From Catenibacterium sp. co_0103 (GTDB taxonomy: Bacteria > Bacillota_I > Bacilli_A > Erysipelotrichales > Coprobacillaceae): DNA of 28,392 nt. The notes under the pieces were generated by a model. The model did not search any database, was not told the origin of the DNA, and worked only from the letters and a program-made list of their open reading frames with translations. Positions 1 through 7,660 of the stretch are shown here, piece by piece. Numbering within the stretch: position 1 is the first letter of the stretch; each line of letters begins with the position of its first letter. Both the position numbers and the translations under genes were made by a program. The stretch spans positions 1 through 28,392 of the forward strand of contig NZ_RCYB01000027.1 of NCBI RefSeq assembly GCF_004168205.1, read 5' to 3'.

Positions 1-26
1 ATCCCAATTTTTATTATTCTATTCAT
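1..26 (-). CDS. Start of a gene running off the left edge (partial)
   Basis: An ATG at 26-24 on the minus strand is preceded by AAGGAGG with 7 bases of spacing, a near-ideal ribosome binding site. Eight codons are visible (MNRIIKIG). The product cannot be identified. It follows the truncated ABC permease by about 100 bases and could be part of the same cargo module. Confidence 0.45.
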
Positions 27-128
27 AGGTAACCCTCCTTATTTGTTTGCGGTAATCCCACAATACTATGAATTTTTATTTCTACTCAAAGTATAATGGT
101 AAATCCACGATTGAACAATTAAGGAGAG

Positions 129-1331
129 TTACTTTTTTTGTTTCCTCCTCGTCATTTCATATTGTCTATTATAATCACTTAACTTCAAGACTGGGTCAAA
201 ATCATAATATTCTGATTGGAAAAAATTTTGTACCTGATGATTCGGCTCTTTATAAATGTCGTACTCAATGGTATTATCAATCGTATATTCTTCTTCAATT
301 ACTCGAATATATTCATCAAATACCTGCTTATCATCAAAGAGTTGTACATCATATGGTGCATTTAAATTCACGCTGATATCATACGAAGCTTTGTTGATAC
401 TAGAATAATTCAGAGCCAGCAGTGAAATTAAAATCAACATAGACAATGTACCAAATGTGAAGCTCATTGTTCTTGCTTTAGAAGCAAATGTTCTTGCTAC
501 AAACAGATTATCATTTTGATATTTCATTTTTTTATTCTTTAACAAAACAGTCAAGAACATATCTGCACAAGTTGTAGATATACCATAAATGCTGATAATC
601 AACATGATTACGCTTACCATCAAATAGGTAAGTGTTTCTTGCTTATTAAAATTATCCATAGTACAACGTGAATTCCAGAGAAAAAGAGAAATCGCACCAA
701 GAATAATACTTAAAACAAAAATGACATTTCTTTTTTTACTGTCACGGAACATTTTCTTTTCATTTTGTTTATCAAAGTAAAGAAAATCACGTATCGTCAT
801 TTTACTTATTCTTCTTAATAGATTAAGTAAAACCAAAACATAAATAGTTAAAAAATAAATTATCAATAGTCCAATAGAAACAAAATTCAAAGAAATAAAG
901 AGAGTTTTTGGAATACCCAGTAAGTTTACAATTACTAACGACACAAACTGGCTGAATAAAAAGCTAATAGGAATAGCTAATACAAATGCTAAAATTCCCA
1001 ACAGTATATTTTCAATTATAACTAAGTGGGCAATTTCTTTTTTCTTAATGCCAAGAAGCATATATGTTCCTAATTCTTTACTTCTTTTTTCAAACATAAA
1101 TTTCGTTGTATAGTTGATCAAAAAGCATATCACAAAAATAATAAGGATATTTACAGCGAACAATGAATTCTTAAATGCATCCATACTGGAACATAACTTT
1201 ACAATTTCATCAGAACTTGCCACCAAATTAAAAGCAAATATAAGAGAAAAGGATGCAGTAACGGTTATCAGATAAATCAAATAATCTTTAATATTTCTTT
1301 TTGTATTTCTATACGCTAACTTACCTAACAT
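129..1331 (-). pseudogene. BceB-type FtsX-like ABC exporter permease, truncated
   Basis: This is the N-terminal part of a bacitracin-export-type (BceB/VraG/FtsX) permease. Visible are an N-terminal membrane segment after the KLAYRNTKRNIKDYLIYL amphipathic stretch, further membrane helices to about residue 320, and the start of the large extracellular loop. Family members are about 650 aa; this one stops at about 400 aa inside the loop, so the rest of the sensor domain and the last helices are missing. The stop follows a run of seven A. Shifting one base there restores 17 family-like residues (VTLLNCSIVDLPLYFE) before a second stop, so frameshift plus deletion is likely. ATG at 1331 is preferred; a GTG at 1343 is in frame. 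It overlaps the ATPase gene end, as in normal Bce operons. Probably not functional as an exporter. Confidence 0.72.
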
Positions 1332-2091
1332 TTCCCACTTCACCTCCGAGCAAGGTTAATATATCCAGTATTTCATTGAAGAAATCTTTTCTGCTTTTTT
1401 CCCCTCTGAAAATTTCATTGAATATTTTACCGTCTTTCAAGAACAAAATACGTTCACAGAAAGACGCACTAAACGGGTCATGTGTTACCATTAAAATAGT
1501 AGCCTGCATTTTCTTGTTGATTTCAGACATTGTTTCCAGTAATAATCTGGAAGCTTTTGAGTCCAAAGCTCCCGTCGGTTCATCAGCTAAAATCAGTTTC
1601 GGTTCATTGATTAAGGCTCTAGCACAAGCACAACGCTGTTTTTGTCCGCCAGAAACTTCATAAGGAAATTTCGATAAAATATCACGAATACCCAATTTAT
1701 CGGCGATAGCATGAACTCTTTTCTCAATATCAGTAGGGTTCTGTTTGTTGATAACCAATGATAAAGAAATGTTTTCTCCAATCGTTAAAGTATCTAAAAG
1801 GTTGAAATCTTGAAAAATGAACCCTAAATTTTCACGTCTGAAATCAGCAAAATCTTTATCCTTGATTTTGGTAATATCTTGATTATTGACTGTAATGTGT
1901 CCGCTGGTTACAGTATCAATCGTAGAGATACAGTTTAATAGGGTAGTCTTTCCAGAACCACTAGCTCCCATGATTGCGACAAATTCGCCCTTATCTACAT
2001 ACATAGAAATACCGTCTACTGCCTTTGTGATATTTCCAGAGTTACCCCCGTAGTATTTTTTTACTTGCTCTAAATTTAAAATGTGTTCCAT
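1321..2091 (-). CDS. BceA-type ABC transporter ATPase (peptide antibiotic/lipid export)
   Basis: A 256-aa ATPase that would power the adjacent FtsX-type permease. Visible motifs are Walker A GASGSGKT (about 42-49), signature VSGGQ (146-150), Walker B LILADEP followed by TGALD, and the H-loop THD. The motif spacing and length fit the MacB/LolD/BceA export subfamily, which acts on bacitracin-like peptides or moves lipid-linked targets. The start is set at the ATG at 2091 because AAAGGAGCG lies upstream; an in-frame upstream start at 2118 has no such site. The 3' end overlaps the permease start by 11 bases, indicating translational coupling. No two-component system is visible; it may lie left of the window. 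The substrate cannot be told from sequence. Confidence 0.88.
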   Translation of the reverse strand: MEHILNLEQVKKYYGGNSGNITKAVDGISMYVDKGEFVAIMGASGSGKTTLLNCISTIDTVTSGHITVNNQDITKIKDKDFADFRRENLGFIFQDFNLLDTLTIGENISLSLVINKQNPTDIEKRVHAIADKLGIRDILSKFPYEVSGGQKQRCACARALINEPKLILADEPTGALDSKASRLLLETMSEINKKMQATILMVTHDPFSASFCERILFLKDGKIFNEIFRGEKSRKDFFNEILDILTLLGGEVGNVR

Positions 2092-2129
2092 TAAAAATCG
2101 CTCCTTTCTTCCTGCCACATTTATTTGTT

Positions 2130-2180
2130 TTGGAATACAATTAAATTATAGCAAGGGCAGTATTCAATTACACTTACAGT
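2130..2180 (-). promoter_or_regulatory. Putative promoter of the ABC exporter with tandem TGTAA repeats
   Basis: The minus strand carries a perfect TATAAT (plus coordinates about 2145-2150) upstream of the ATPase gene. No good -35 is present. Instead TGTAA-G-TGTAA lies about 20 bases upstream, a direct repeat of the kind bound by OmpR-family response regulators. An activator-dependent promoter is an inference. Confidence 0.4.
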
Positions 2181-2200
2181 TTTGAAAGTAAACAGAGAGT

Positions 2201-2252
2201 AAAAGAGCCGTGATAATGCAGATCACAATTTTGTGAAGCATTTCCACGACCC
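2201..2252 (-). terminator. Rho-independent terminator after the Spo0A-C-like gene
   Basis: A long imperfect stem-loop (about 15-bp outer stem with wobbles, inner TCACAA/TTGTGA) is followed on the minus strand by TTTT. The plus strand also has a T-rich run just after the stem. It separates the small regulatory operon from the ABC exporter operon. Confidence 0.7.
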
Positions 2253-2257
2253 TTTTA

Positions 2258-2488
2258 TTATAATTTTGCCTTTGTCTTTTTCGTAATGATATAAATATAT
2301 TCTTCTGGTGTAGGGCGTTTATTCCCAAAATACTTTTTGAAATTTGCCTGCACCTCTGGGTCGGTGCTATTCATAGCTTCATCAATCGTAGCTTCAATAT
2401 CCGCCCGAACATCAGCCAATGATACACCGCCAGCTTTTGCACCAGCTTTCAATGCCTTTTTTATATCTCTTTTGTTCAGTCCTATCAT
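2258..2488 (-). CDS. Small protein resembling the Spo0A C-terminal domain
   Basis: A 76-aa protein. The arrangement '[19 protein letters not shown]', then [13 protein letters not shown], then [13 protein letters not shown] resembles the short mobile-element proteins annotated as 'sporulation initiation factor Spo0A C-terminal domain-containing', which lack the receiver domain. That assignment comes from remembered family pattern. A DNA-binding regulatory role would be expected of the fold but is not shown here. The start is the ATG at 2488, 7 bases after GAGGT; the ATG at 2494 is too close to that site. It is the last gene of a four-gene set and is followed by a strong terminator. Confidence 0.62.
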   Translation of the reverse strand: MIGLNKRDIKKALKAGAKAGGVSLADVRADIEATIDEAMNSTDPEVQANFKKYFGNKRPTPEEYIYIITKKTKAKL

Positions 2489-2503
2489 ATTCATACCTCA
2501 ATT

Positions 2504-2833
2504 CTACTTTTTAAAGCTAATAAGTTTTCCGTTGTATTTTACAATGATGAATATGATATAAAACACTCCTACAAAAATCAAAATAAGACCTATGTAATAG
2601 CCTAATTCAGAATGAGAGATTAAATTGATAATCGGCATAACAAGAATACCAATACTAACCAGTAAAGTGCCTATTCCTATTTTTTTTGTAAACACCTTTT
2701 TATCTTTAGGGTCAAGTTGTGTATAATGATAACCATGTAATAAAGTAATATTCTCTTTTATTCCTATTTGATAAGATATAAAAAGTAAAAACAATCCTAT
2801 AACTATTTCAACAATCAATTCCTCTAATTCCAT
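2504..2833 (-). CDS. Small membrane protein, unknown function
   Basis: A 109-aa protein with three predicted membrane segments: about residues 8-24, 52-70 and 77-97. The soluble loop contains YTQLDPKDKKVFTKKIG. AAAGGAGA lies at the right distance from its ATG. I do not recognise a specific family with confidence; it resembles the DUF3784-like small membrane proteins common beside HTH regulators in Firmicutes ICEs. It sits directly downstream of the HTH regulator gene in the same operon. Confidence 0.7.
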   Translation of the reverse strand: MELEELIVEIVIGLFLLFISYQIGIKENITLLHGYHYTQLDPKDKKVFTKKIGIGTLLVSIGILVMPIINLISHSELGYYIGLILIFVGVFYIIFIIVKYNGKLISFKK

Positions 2834-2847
2834 AATCGTTCTCTCCT

Positions 2848-3057
2848 TTAATCAAAATAAAATAATTCTTCAAATTTTTTATCTAAAGCTATACAAAGCA
2901 CTAATGCCAATTTTGCTGTTGGATTGAATTGTCCAGTTTCAATAGAACTAATTGTATTCCGAGAAACCCCGACTAGTTCAGCTAATTCTGTTTGTGATAA
3001 TTTTTTTTCTTTTCGTACAGTTTTTAATCTGTTTCGCAAAATTAAATGTTCGTCCAT
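2848..3057 (-). CDS. XRE/Cro-type HTH transcriptional regulator (YgzD-like)
   Basis: A 69-aa single-domain regulator. The core is a textbook helix-turn-helix: LSQTELAELVGVSRNTISSIE followed by TGQFNPTAKLALVLCIAL. It matches the short XRE family whose genes usually sit beside small membrane proteins. The start lies one base past the upstream gene's stop (TAG-A-ATG) with only a weak AGG upstream, so translation is probably coupled. It may autoregulate the promoter at about 3418-3445. Confidence 0.9.
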   Translation of the reverse strand: MDEHLILRNRLKTVRKEKKLSQTELAELVGVSRNTISSIETGQFNPTAKLALVLCIALDKKFEELFYFD

Positions 3058-3058
3058 T

Positions 3059-3373
3059 CTATAAACCTATCATTAAAAATTTATAAAAGTAATACCCCAT
3101 AAATAGAAGAAAGAATAAAGCAATAACAAATTTGGATTTATTTTTTGAAATATGTGCTTCATAACCCATAGAGCCAAATGCCACAGACCCAATAATTGTC
3201 ATTATGTCATAGTAAGGTTCTTTACAAACTGCTTTAATGAAAAGAATTAAAATGCAGATAAATAAAACAAACATTAAGCCAAAAGATTTCCCTTGAAGTT
3301 TAATATGTTTTTCGTATTCATCAAGATATAGATTCTCTTTTTTGTTTTGTGATAGTATTTTTTCTTTATCCAT
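3059..3373 (-). CDS. Small two- or three-helix membrane protein (DUF6442-like)
   Basis: A 104-aa protein starting MDKEKILSQNKKENLYLDEYE, a charged N-terminus, followed by membrane segments at about residues 32-50, 58-72 and 82-100. The charged start and following helices resemble DUF6442 proteins, which co-occur with short XRE regulators; I recall this only from general family pattern. AAAGGAGCG lies upstream. It is the first gene of the four-gene regulatory set. Confidence 0.68.
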   Translation of the reverse strand: MDKEKILSQNKKENLYLDEYEKHIKLQGKSFGLMFVLFICILILFIKAVCKEPYYDIMTIIGSVAFGSMGYEAHISKNKSKFVIALFFLLFMGYYFYKFLMIGL

Positions 3374-3417
3374 TATATAACGCTCCTTTCAAATAATACC
3401 AAGTACACTTGTCATTT

Positions 3418-3446
3418 ATATTATAGCATTCGGTCATTACAAGTCA
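3418..3446 (-). promoter_or_regulatory. Sigma-A-type promoter of the HTH/membrane-protein operon
   Basis: On the minus strand TTGACT and TATAAT are separated by 16 bases, upstream of the gene starting at 3373. The -10 is perfect and the -35 matches five of six positions. Confidence 0.68.
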
Positions 3447-3480
3447 ATATTTTTGCACAGTTTTCTTGTCGTTTTGTAAA

Positions 3481-3510
3481 AGCGTGCAAATCTGATAGGA
3501 AATGCACGCT
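3481..3510 (-). terminator. Terminator of the conjugation operon after orf13
   Basis: A perfect 8-bp stem AGCGTGCA/TGCACGCT with a 14-base loop is followed on the minus strand by TTTTAC. It lies 8 bases past the orf13 stop codon and ends the transfer operon. Confidence 0.68.
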
Positions 3511-3517
3511 ATATCAT

Positions 3518-4429
3518 TTATCCTACAATCTTCCAGTTACTATCCTTATGTAGCACAAGCTCATACTGCGATACCTGCGTCGCTTTTGTCTGATTATCAA
3601 TGAATTTTACCGCAACCTTGACTTTCACATTGTCGCCGTCCTTTATAAAGATAGGGTTTACCAGTTCAGAATAAAGGTAGTCCCTGCCGATAGGTTCAAT
3701 CACATTTCCCAATACATAGTAAGCAAGCTCTTTTTCCGTCGCTGTTGGGTACAGCTTAAAGAATGTTTCCAGAAAAGCGGTAGCGTCATTTACCGTATCA
3801 GCGTCCACGCTTGCGTCTGCTTCTGGTGTCTTAGGCTCATAGTCTGATTTTTCAACTGCTGGTGCAAGGGTAGGGTTTTGAACGATTACCATATCCCCGT
3901 CTGCGTCCACATAGACTTTTACAGTATAGGTTGCTTTCACATTGCTTGTCTGTTCTCCCTCTTTTATCTGCTGATCTACTTCGTAGGTAGCAGAAAAAGT
4001 GTCCGTTCCCGACTGTTCGATACTCCATACAATCACATCTGTAACCGTGGAGCTGGTTGGTATATCGGTTCTAATGGTATCCACATTCAAGCCCTGCAAT
4101 TCCTTTGTCAGATAACCGTTGATTGCCTGCGTCCTTGCTTCAATCGCTTCTTTGCTGTTATTCCATGTGTAATAGGACTTCGCAAAATTCTTCACGAAAT
4201 TTTCTATCCCGTTGGTGTCCTGCAAGCGAAGTTCAATGATTTCTTTTTCATGGGTGGTGTGCTGGTCGATAGCCGTAAAATTCTTATACACCCCAAAGCT
4301 CACGCTTGCGACAAGCACCACCCACAACGCAATCACGGTTTTCTTATGTGTGCCTACCTTGACAGTACGCACCTTTTTTTCTTTTGGTTCTTTGATAGTT
4401 TCTGTCTGTTTCTTATTCTTCTTAAACAT
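3518..4429 (-). CDS. orf13: Orf13/TcpC-type VirB8-like mating channel protein
   Basis: A bitopic membrane protein of about 303 aa of the Tn916 Orf13/pCW3 TcpC/ICEBs1 ConB family, an essential scaffold of the Gram-positive conjugation channel. It has a basic cytoplasmic N-terminus (about 1-27), one membrane helix (VIALWVVLVASVSFGVY), then two NTF2-like extracytoplasmic domains of about 110 residues each. The ATG at 4429 is used; an in-frame TTG at 4438 sits too near AAAGGA. It is the last gene of the core transfer block, downstream of orf14 as in Tn916, and is followed by a terminator. Confidence 0.92.
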   Translation of the reverse strand: MFKKNKKQTETIKEPKEKKVRTVKVGTHKKTVIALWVVLVASVSFGVYKNFTAIDQHTTHEKEIIELRLQDTNGIENFVKNFAKSYYTWNNSKEAIEARTQAINGYLTKELQGLNVDTIRTDIPTSSTVTDVIVWSIEQSGTDTFSATYEVDQQIKEGEQTSNVKATYTVKVYVDADGDMVIVQNPTLAPAVEKSDYEPKTPEADASVDADTVNDATAFLETFFKLYPTATEKELAYYVLGNVIEPIGRDYLYSELVNPIFIKDGDNVKVKVAVKFIDNQTKATQVSQYELVLHKDSNWKIVG

Positions 4430-4445
4430 ATTTTTCAAGTCCTTT

Positions 4446-5453
4446 CTATTGTTTTACTCGTCCTGCACCGATTAAGTGCTGTTGCCAGTAACTACTACTT
4501 AGGTCTGCATATCCTATCGGGTCGCCTGCATGGTACATCTGGTTATTTCCTACATAAATGCCGACGTGGGTTACATACGAACCAGCGTTATAGGTAGAAT
4601 GGAAAAACACCAAGTCCCCAGCCTTTGCCTGCGAGAGTGGGAGATGTTGGGTAGCGTCATACTGTGCTTGTGCCGTTCTCGGTAAAGAGATACCAGCTTT
4701 TCCATAGCACCATTGCACAAGTCCGCTACAATCAAAGGAAGTGTTCGGGTTACTGCCACCATATACATACTTCCAGCCTTGATATTTCAACGCTTCATTC
4801 ATAATCGCTTGTGCCGTCGCATTATCAAAATGTGCCACGGTCAGATATTGATTGAGTAATTCGACGTAGAACATATTTCCGTAACCATATCGCCAGCCCC
4901 CGTTCTTCGCAACGGCTATCGGGTTAGTATAGGTTACTTTCTTTCCACCCGACTTTTCACGGGCGAAGCTCTCTGCAAGATTAAAAGTGTGTTTCTTTCC
5001 TTTTCCAGCTACATAACCCACATAGCCACCGCCATAGTTATAAGACTGTATTGCTACATTCAAGTCGTCGATACCTTGATTTTTGCAGGAAGAAAGCAGG
5101 GACGCAAAATACTTACACCCCTGCTTGATTGAGCTTTCCGTATCTAAAGAGTTGGGCGGTAAACCCAGACTTTCCGAACTCTGCATAACATCTTCTGCCG
5201 TACCGCCACTTTCTACTTGAATGATAGCAAGTAGCACATTGACATACTCGGAGATACCGCTTTCTCTGGCGTACTTTTCCACCATAGGCTGATGTTTCAA
5301 GACTTCTGCGGATAAGTTCATACCCGTAATGCCAGAAGAAAAGTTGCTGTTCTCATCGTCGCTGTCCGCACTAATCAGCACCCCAAAGAAAAGCACCAGA
5401 GAAAAGAGGATAGGAAACAGACTGCCGATAAGAGCGATATGTTTCAGTTTCAT
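4446..5453 (-). CDS. orf14: Orf14/CwlT-type bifunctional cell-wall hydrolase
   Basis: A 335-aa hydrolase that opens peptidoglycan for the conjugation channel. An N-terminal membrane anchor (about 6-28) is followed by a lysozyme/SLT-like domain (about 50-200) with the catalytic glutamate in QVESGG (E81). A C-terminal NlpC/P60 domain (about 210-335) has the cysteine in FDCSGL (C242) and histidines in THVGIY (H296) and MYHAG (H308). Domain order matches Tn916 Orf14 and ICEBs1 CwlT, which cuts both glycan and peptide bonds. The ATG overlaps the orf15 stop (ATGA), showing coupling. All key residues are present. Confidence 0.94.
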   Translation of the reverse strand: MKLKHIALIGSLFPILFSLVLFFGVLISADSDDENSNFSSGITGMNLSAEVLKHQPMVEKYARESGISEYVNVLLAIIQVESGGTAEDVMQSSESLGLPPNSLDTESSIKQGCKYFASLLSSCKNQGIDDLNVAIQSYNYGGGYVGYVAGKGKKHTFNLAESFAREKSGGKKVTYTNPIAVAKNGGWRYGYGNMFYVELLNQYLTVAHFDNATAQAIMNEALKYQGWKYVYGGSNPNTSFDCSGLVQWCYGKAGISLPRTAQAQYDATQHLPLSQAKAGDLVFFHSTYNAGSYVTHVGIYVGNNQMYHAGDPIGYADLSSSYWQQHLIGAGRVKQ

Positions 5454-7660
5454 TTTTTCTTCTGTCCTTTCTTCGTTACAAGGTTACGAGTTTTCTCTAT
5501 GGTCTGTTGGTTCTTCTGGACGGTTTGCGTTTGCTGAACCTTTATCCTGCGGTCTTTGGTGTCATTCTGGTGTGTTTCCTGCGATACCACTTTTTCTACA
5601 TTCTGCCTATGTACTGGCTGTGCAGGCTGGGTCGCTTTTCTATCAGAAGCACCAGAAGATAACGGACGCTCTTTTACAACATTCGTCTTGACTGGCGCAC
5701 TTGCTTTTGAAGTGGTCGCTGTGGCAGGGCGTTTCACTTCCTGCATTTTTTCCGCACTCGGCTTTGGAATGGTTGAAGCTGTGGCTGGTCGCTCATGGGG
5801 ACGGGTAGCTCCCGTTGTCGCTGATCCGTCCGTCTTTCGCTGTGCCTGCCTTGCTTCTTGTGCCTTTTGAAGCTCAATACGCTTGTCAGCGATACTCTGT
5901 CTATGCTGTGCCTGCCTTTCCAATCGTCCCGACTGTCTGGACTGCTGTTCCTGCACCATGCCACGCTTGAAGTCGGACACGCTGGACTTTGCCTTTTCCT
6001 TTGTGGAATACACCGCATAAGCGGTCTGTGTCGGCATATCCTTGATATTCTCTTTGACAGCATTTGCCTTGTCTTTCACTTTATTTTTCGTATCTAAGAC
6101 AGCACCCACCTTTGAGCCTGCACGCTGTCCCACGCTGGAAGTGGTATTGCCCCGATTTTCTTTAGAAGCGGTATTTTTTCTTTCAGCCCGTTTGCCAGCA
6201 ACGGCACTTCCAGCAACCGCACCAGCGACACCGCCCGAAATACCGCCAGCACTTACCGCCCTTGCAATACGGTGTTCCATACGCCTAGCCCGATGTCGCA
6301 TAAACAGATACGGTCTGCGGAAAATCCTGTGTCCCATGCTTTGACTGTCGCCAGCATTAAGTGAGAACATACTCATTAAGTCGCCCAGCTTCATGTAGAT
6401 ACCAGCGAAACACACTATCTGCAAGAACGCCACCATAAAAAACGGATAGTCCGTGGAGATGTTATAAAACATACTGGAAATGCTGAACGCTACTGTTACA
6501 ATGAGCGTTATTCCTGCCCGTGTCATTATGGTATTAAACACCCTCACGATTGCCTGCTTTGCCATGCTTTCATAACTCGGTATCATGGAAAGTAGAAAAC
6601 TGATAGGTAAAAACATTGCAAAGATAATAAAAAGTATCTGGCTAAACAACATCATGCCCGTAAGCAAGAATACAAATATCGTTATCCCTAAATTGAAGAA
6701 CAGTAGGAAGAACACCATACCTAAACGGTTCACTACCTGCGGTATTGTCAGATTGTTGTTGTCGTTGTCCTCGATTTCTGTTTTCACGACTTCCTCTCTG
6801 GTTTTCCCGTCCTCGTCCTCTGGACTTGCCGATACAAGAGCTTCGACACGGTCTGCCCCGATTTCTTCTGTGTTGCTGTTACCGAATTGCAGAAGTAGCC
6901 ACGGCTGTTCCACTTGAATAGAAAATAGGCTGTCCCGTATCAAGTCCACGCTGTCCTTGCCCTCGCTGTCAGAGTTGGGGAGCATGATTTTTGTTCCCAA
7001 GTCCAAAGAAGCGGTACTGATGTCTGATGAAAATTCATTTATCTTCTTGATATAGTCGGGAGCGTAGGCAATAAAAGAAGCGGACAGCACGAACACCACC
7101 ACAAAGTTGATAACAGCGTGAAGTGCCTTGCTGGTTTCCCGTTTTATCAGTCCTGTATAGGCAACATAAAGTCCCACCACTAAGATAATGAGAAGCAGGA
7201 AACCGACATAAAAGCCAGAGCTGGAAAAACCGTTCTGTGTTACGCCTGCAAGGGTCTGTATGCTTTTTCCGATACTGTCTGCCATATCGTTAATAAAATC
7301 AAGTTTATAGGTTTCCTGCACCACATAGCCCGTGGCATTGCTTAAATAAAGGCTTATCGTCCAGACAAAGTTGGTAATGCAGTAAAGCCCGTACTGTACC
7401 GATTTTCCAATGCCGTCCAGCCAGTTCCACGGCAACCACGACCAGCTATTATCCACATAAAAATCAAGCTGGTAGTTAGATAACGGATATTTTGAGTAAA
7501 GATTTTCTGCATTGATAGTATCGTCTACAAGTCCCGTTGCATGAGCCACCGTCCCCAAAAGTGAAAGCAGGATAAGGGAGAGTGCCACCATGAACAGAGC
7601 CATTTTGAGAAAGTGAAGTATCTTCCTTTTTGTGAACGCACCTTTTATCCTTTCTTTCAT
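5450..7660 (-). CDS. orf15: Orf15/TcpH-type VirB6-like polytopic channel protein
   Basis: A 736-aa membrane protein of the TcpH/ConG (VirB6-like) family. It has an N-terminal hydrophobic segment (about 16-38), a cluster of membrane helices between about 90-210 and 310-430, and a long hydrophilic tail (about 460-736) rich in Gln, Arg, Lys and Ala with Pro-Thr-Ser stretches. In pCW3 the TcpH C-terminal region contacts partner proteins. The start is the ATG at 7660, overlapping the orf16 stop by one base (TGATG) with GAGGTGG upstream; an in-frame GTG lies one codon earlier. Confidence 0.92.
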   Translation of the reverse strand: MKERIKGAFTKRKILHFLKMALFMVALSLILLSLLGTVAHATGLVDDTINAENLYSKYPLSNYQLDFYVDNSWSWLPWNWLDGIGKSVQYGLYCITNFVWTISLYLSNATGYVVQETYKLDFINDMADSIGKSIQTLAGVTQNGFSSSGFYVGFLLLIILVVGLYVAYTGLIKRETSKALHAVINFVVVFVLSASFIAYAPDYIKKINEFSSDISTASLDLGTKIMLPNSDSEGKDSVDLIRDSLFSIQVEQPWLLLQFGNSNTEEIGADRVEALVSASPEDEDGKTREEVVKTEIEDNDNNNLTIPQVVNRLGMVFFLLFFNLGITIFVFLLTGMMLFSQILFIIFAMFLPISFLLSMIPSYESMAKQAIVRVFNTIMTRAGITLIVTVAFSISSMFYNISTDYPFFMVAFLQIVCFAGIYMKLGDLMSMFSLNAGDSQSMGHRIFRRPYLFMRHRARRMEHRIARAVSAGGISGGVAGAVAGSAVAGKRAERKNTASKENRGNTTSSVGQRAGSKVGAVLDTKNKVKDKANAVKENIKDMPTQTAYAVYSTKEKAKSSVSDFKRGMVQEQQSRQSGRLERQAQHRQSIADKRIELQKAQEARQAQRKTDGSATTGATRPHERPATASTIPKPSAEKMQEVKRPATATTSKASAPVKTNVVKERPLSSGASDRKATQPAQPVHRQNVEKVVSQETHQNDTKDRRIKVQQTQTVQKNQQTIEKTRNLVTKKGQKKK

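Noticed and set aside
68..376. 102-codon plus-strand frame at the left edge
   Set aside because: It is antisense to the permease, with no ribosome binding site and no recognisable protein pattern.
3878..4597. 239-codon open frame on the plus strand
   Set aside because: It lies antisense across orf13 and orf14, both well-supported conjugation genes. It has no ribosome binding site and reads as a Cys/His/Phe-rich sequence with no family pattern.
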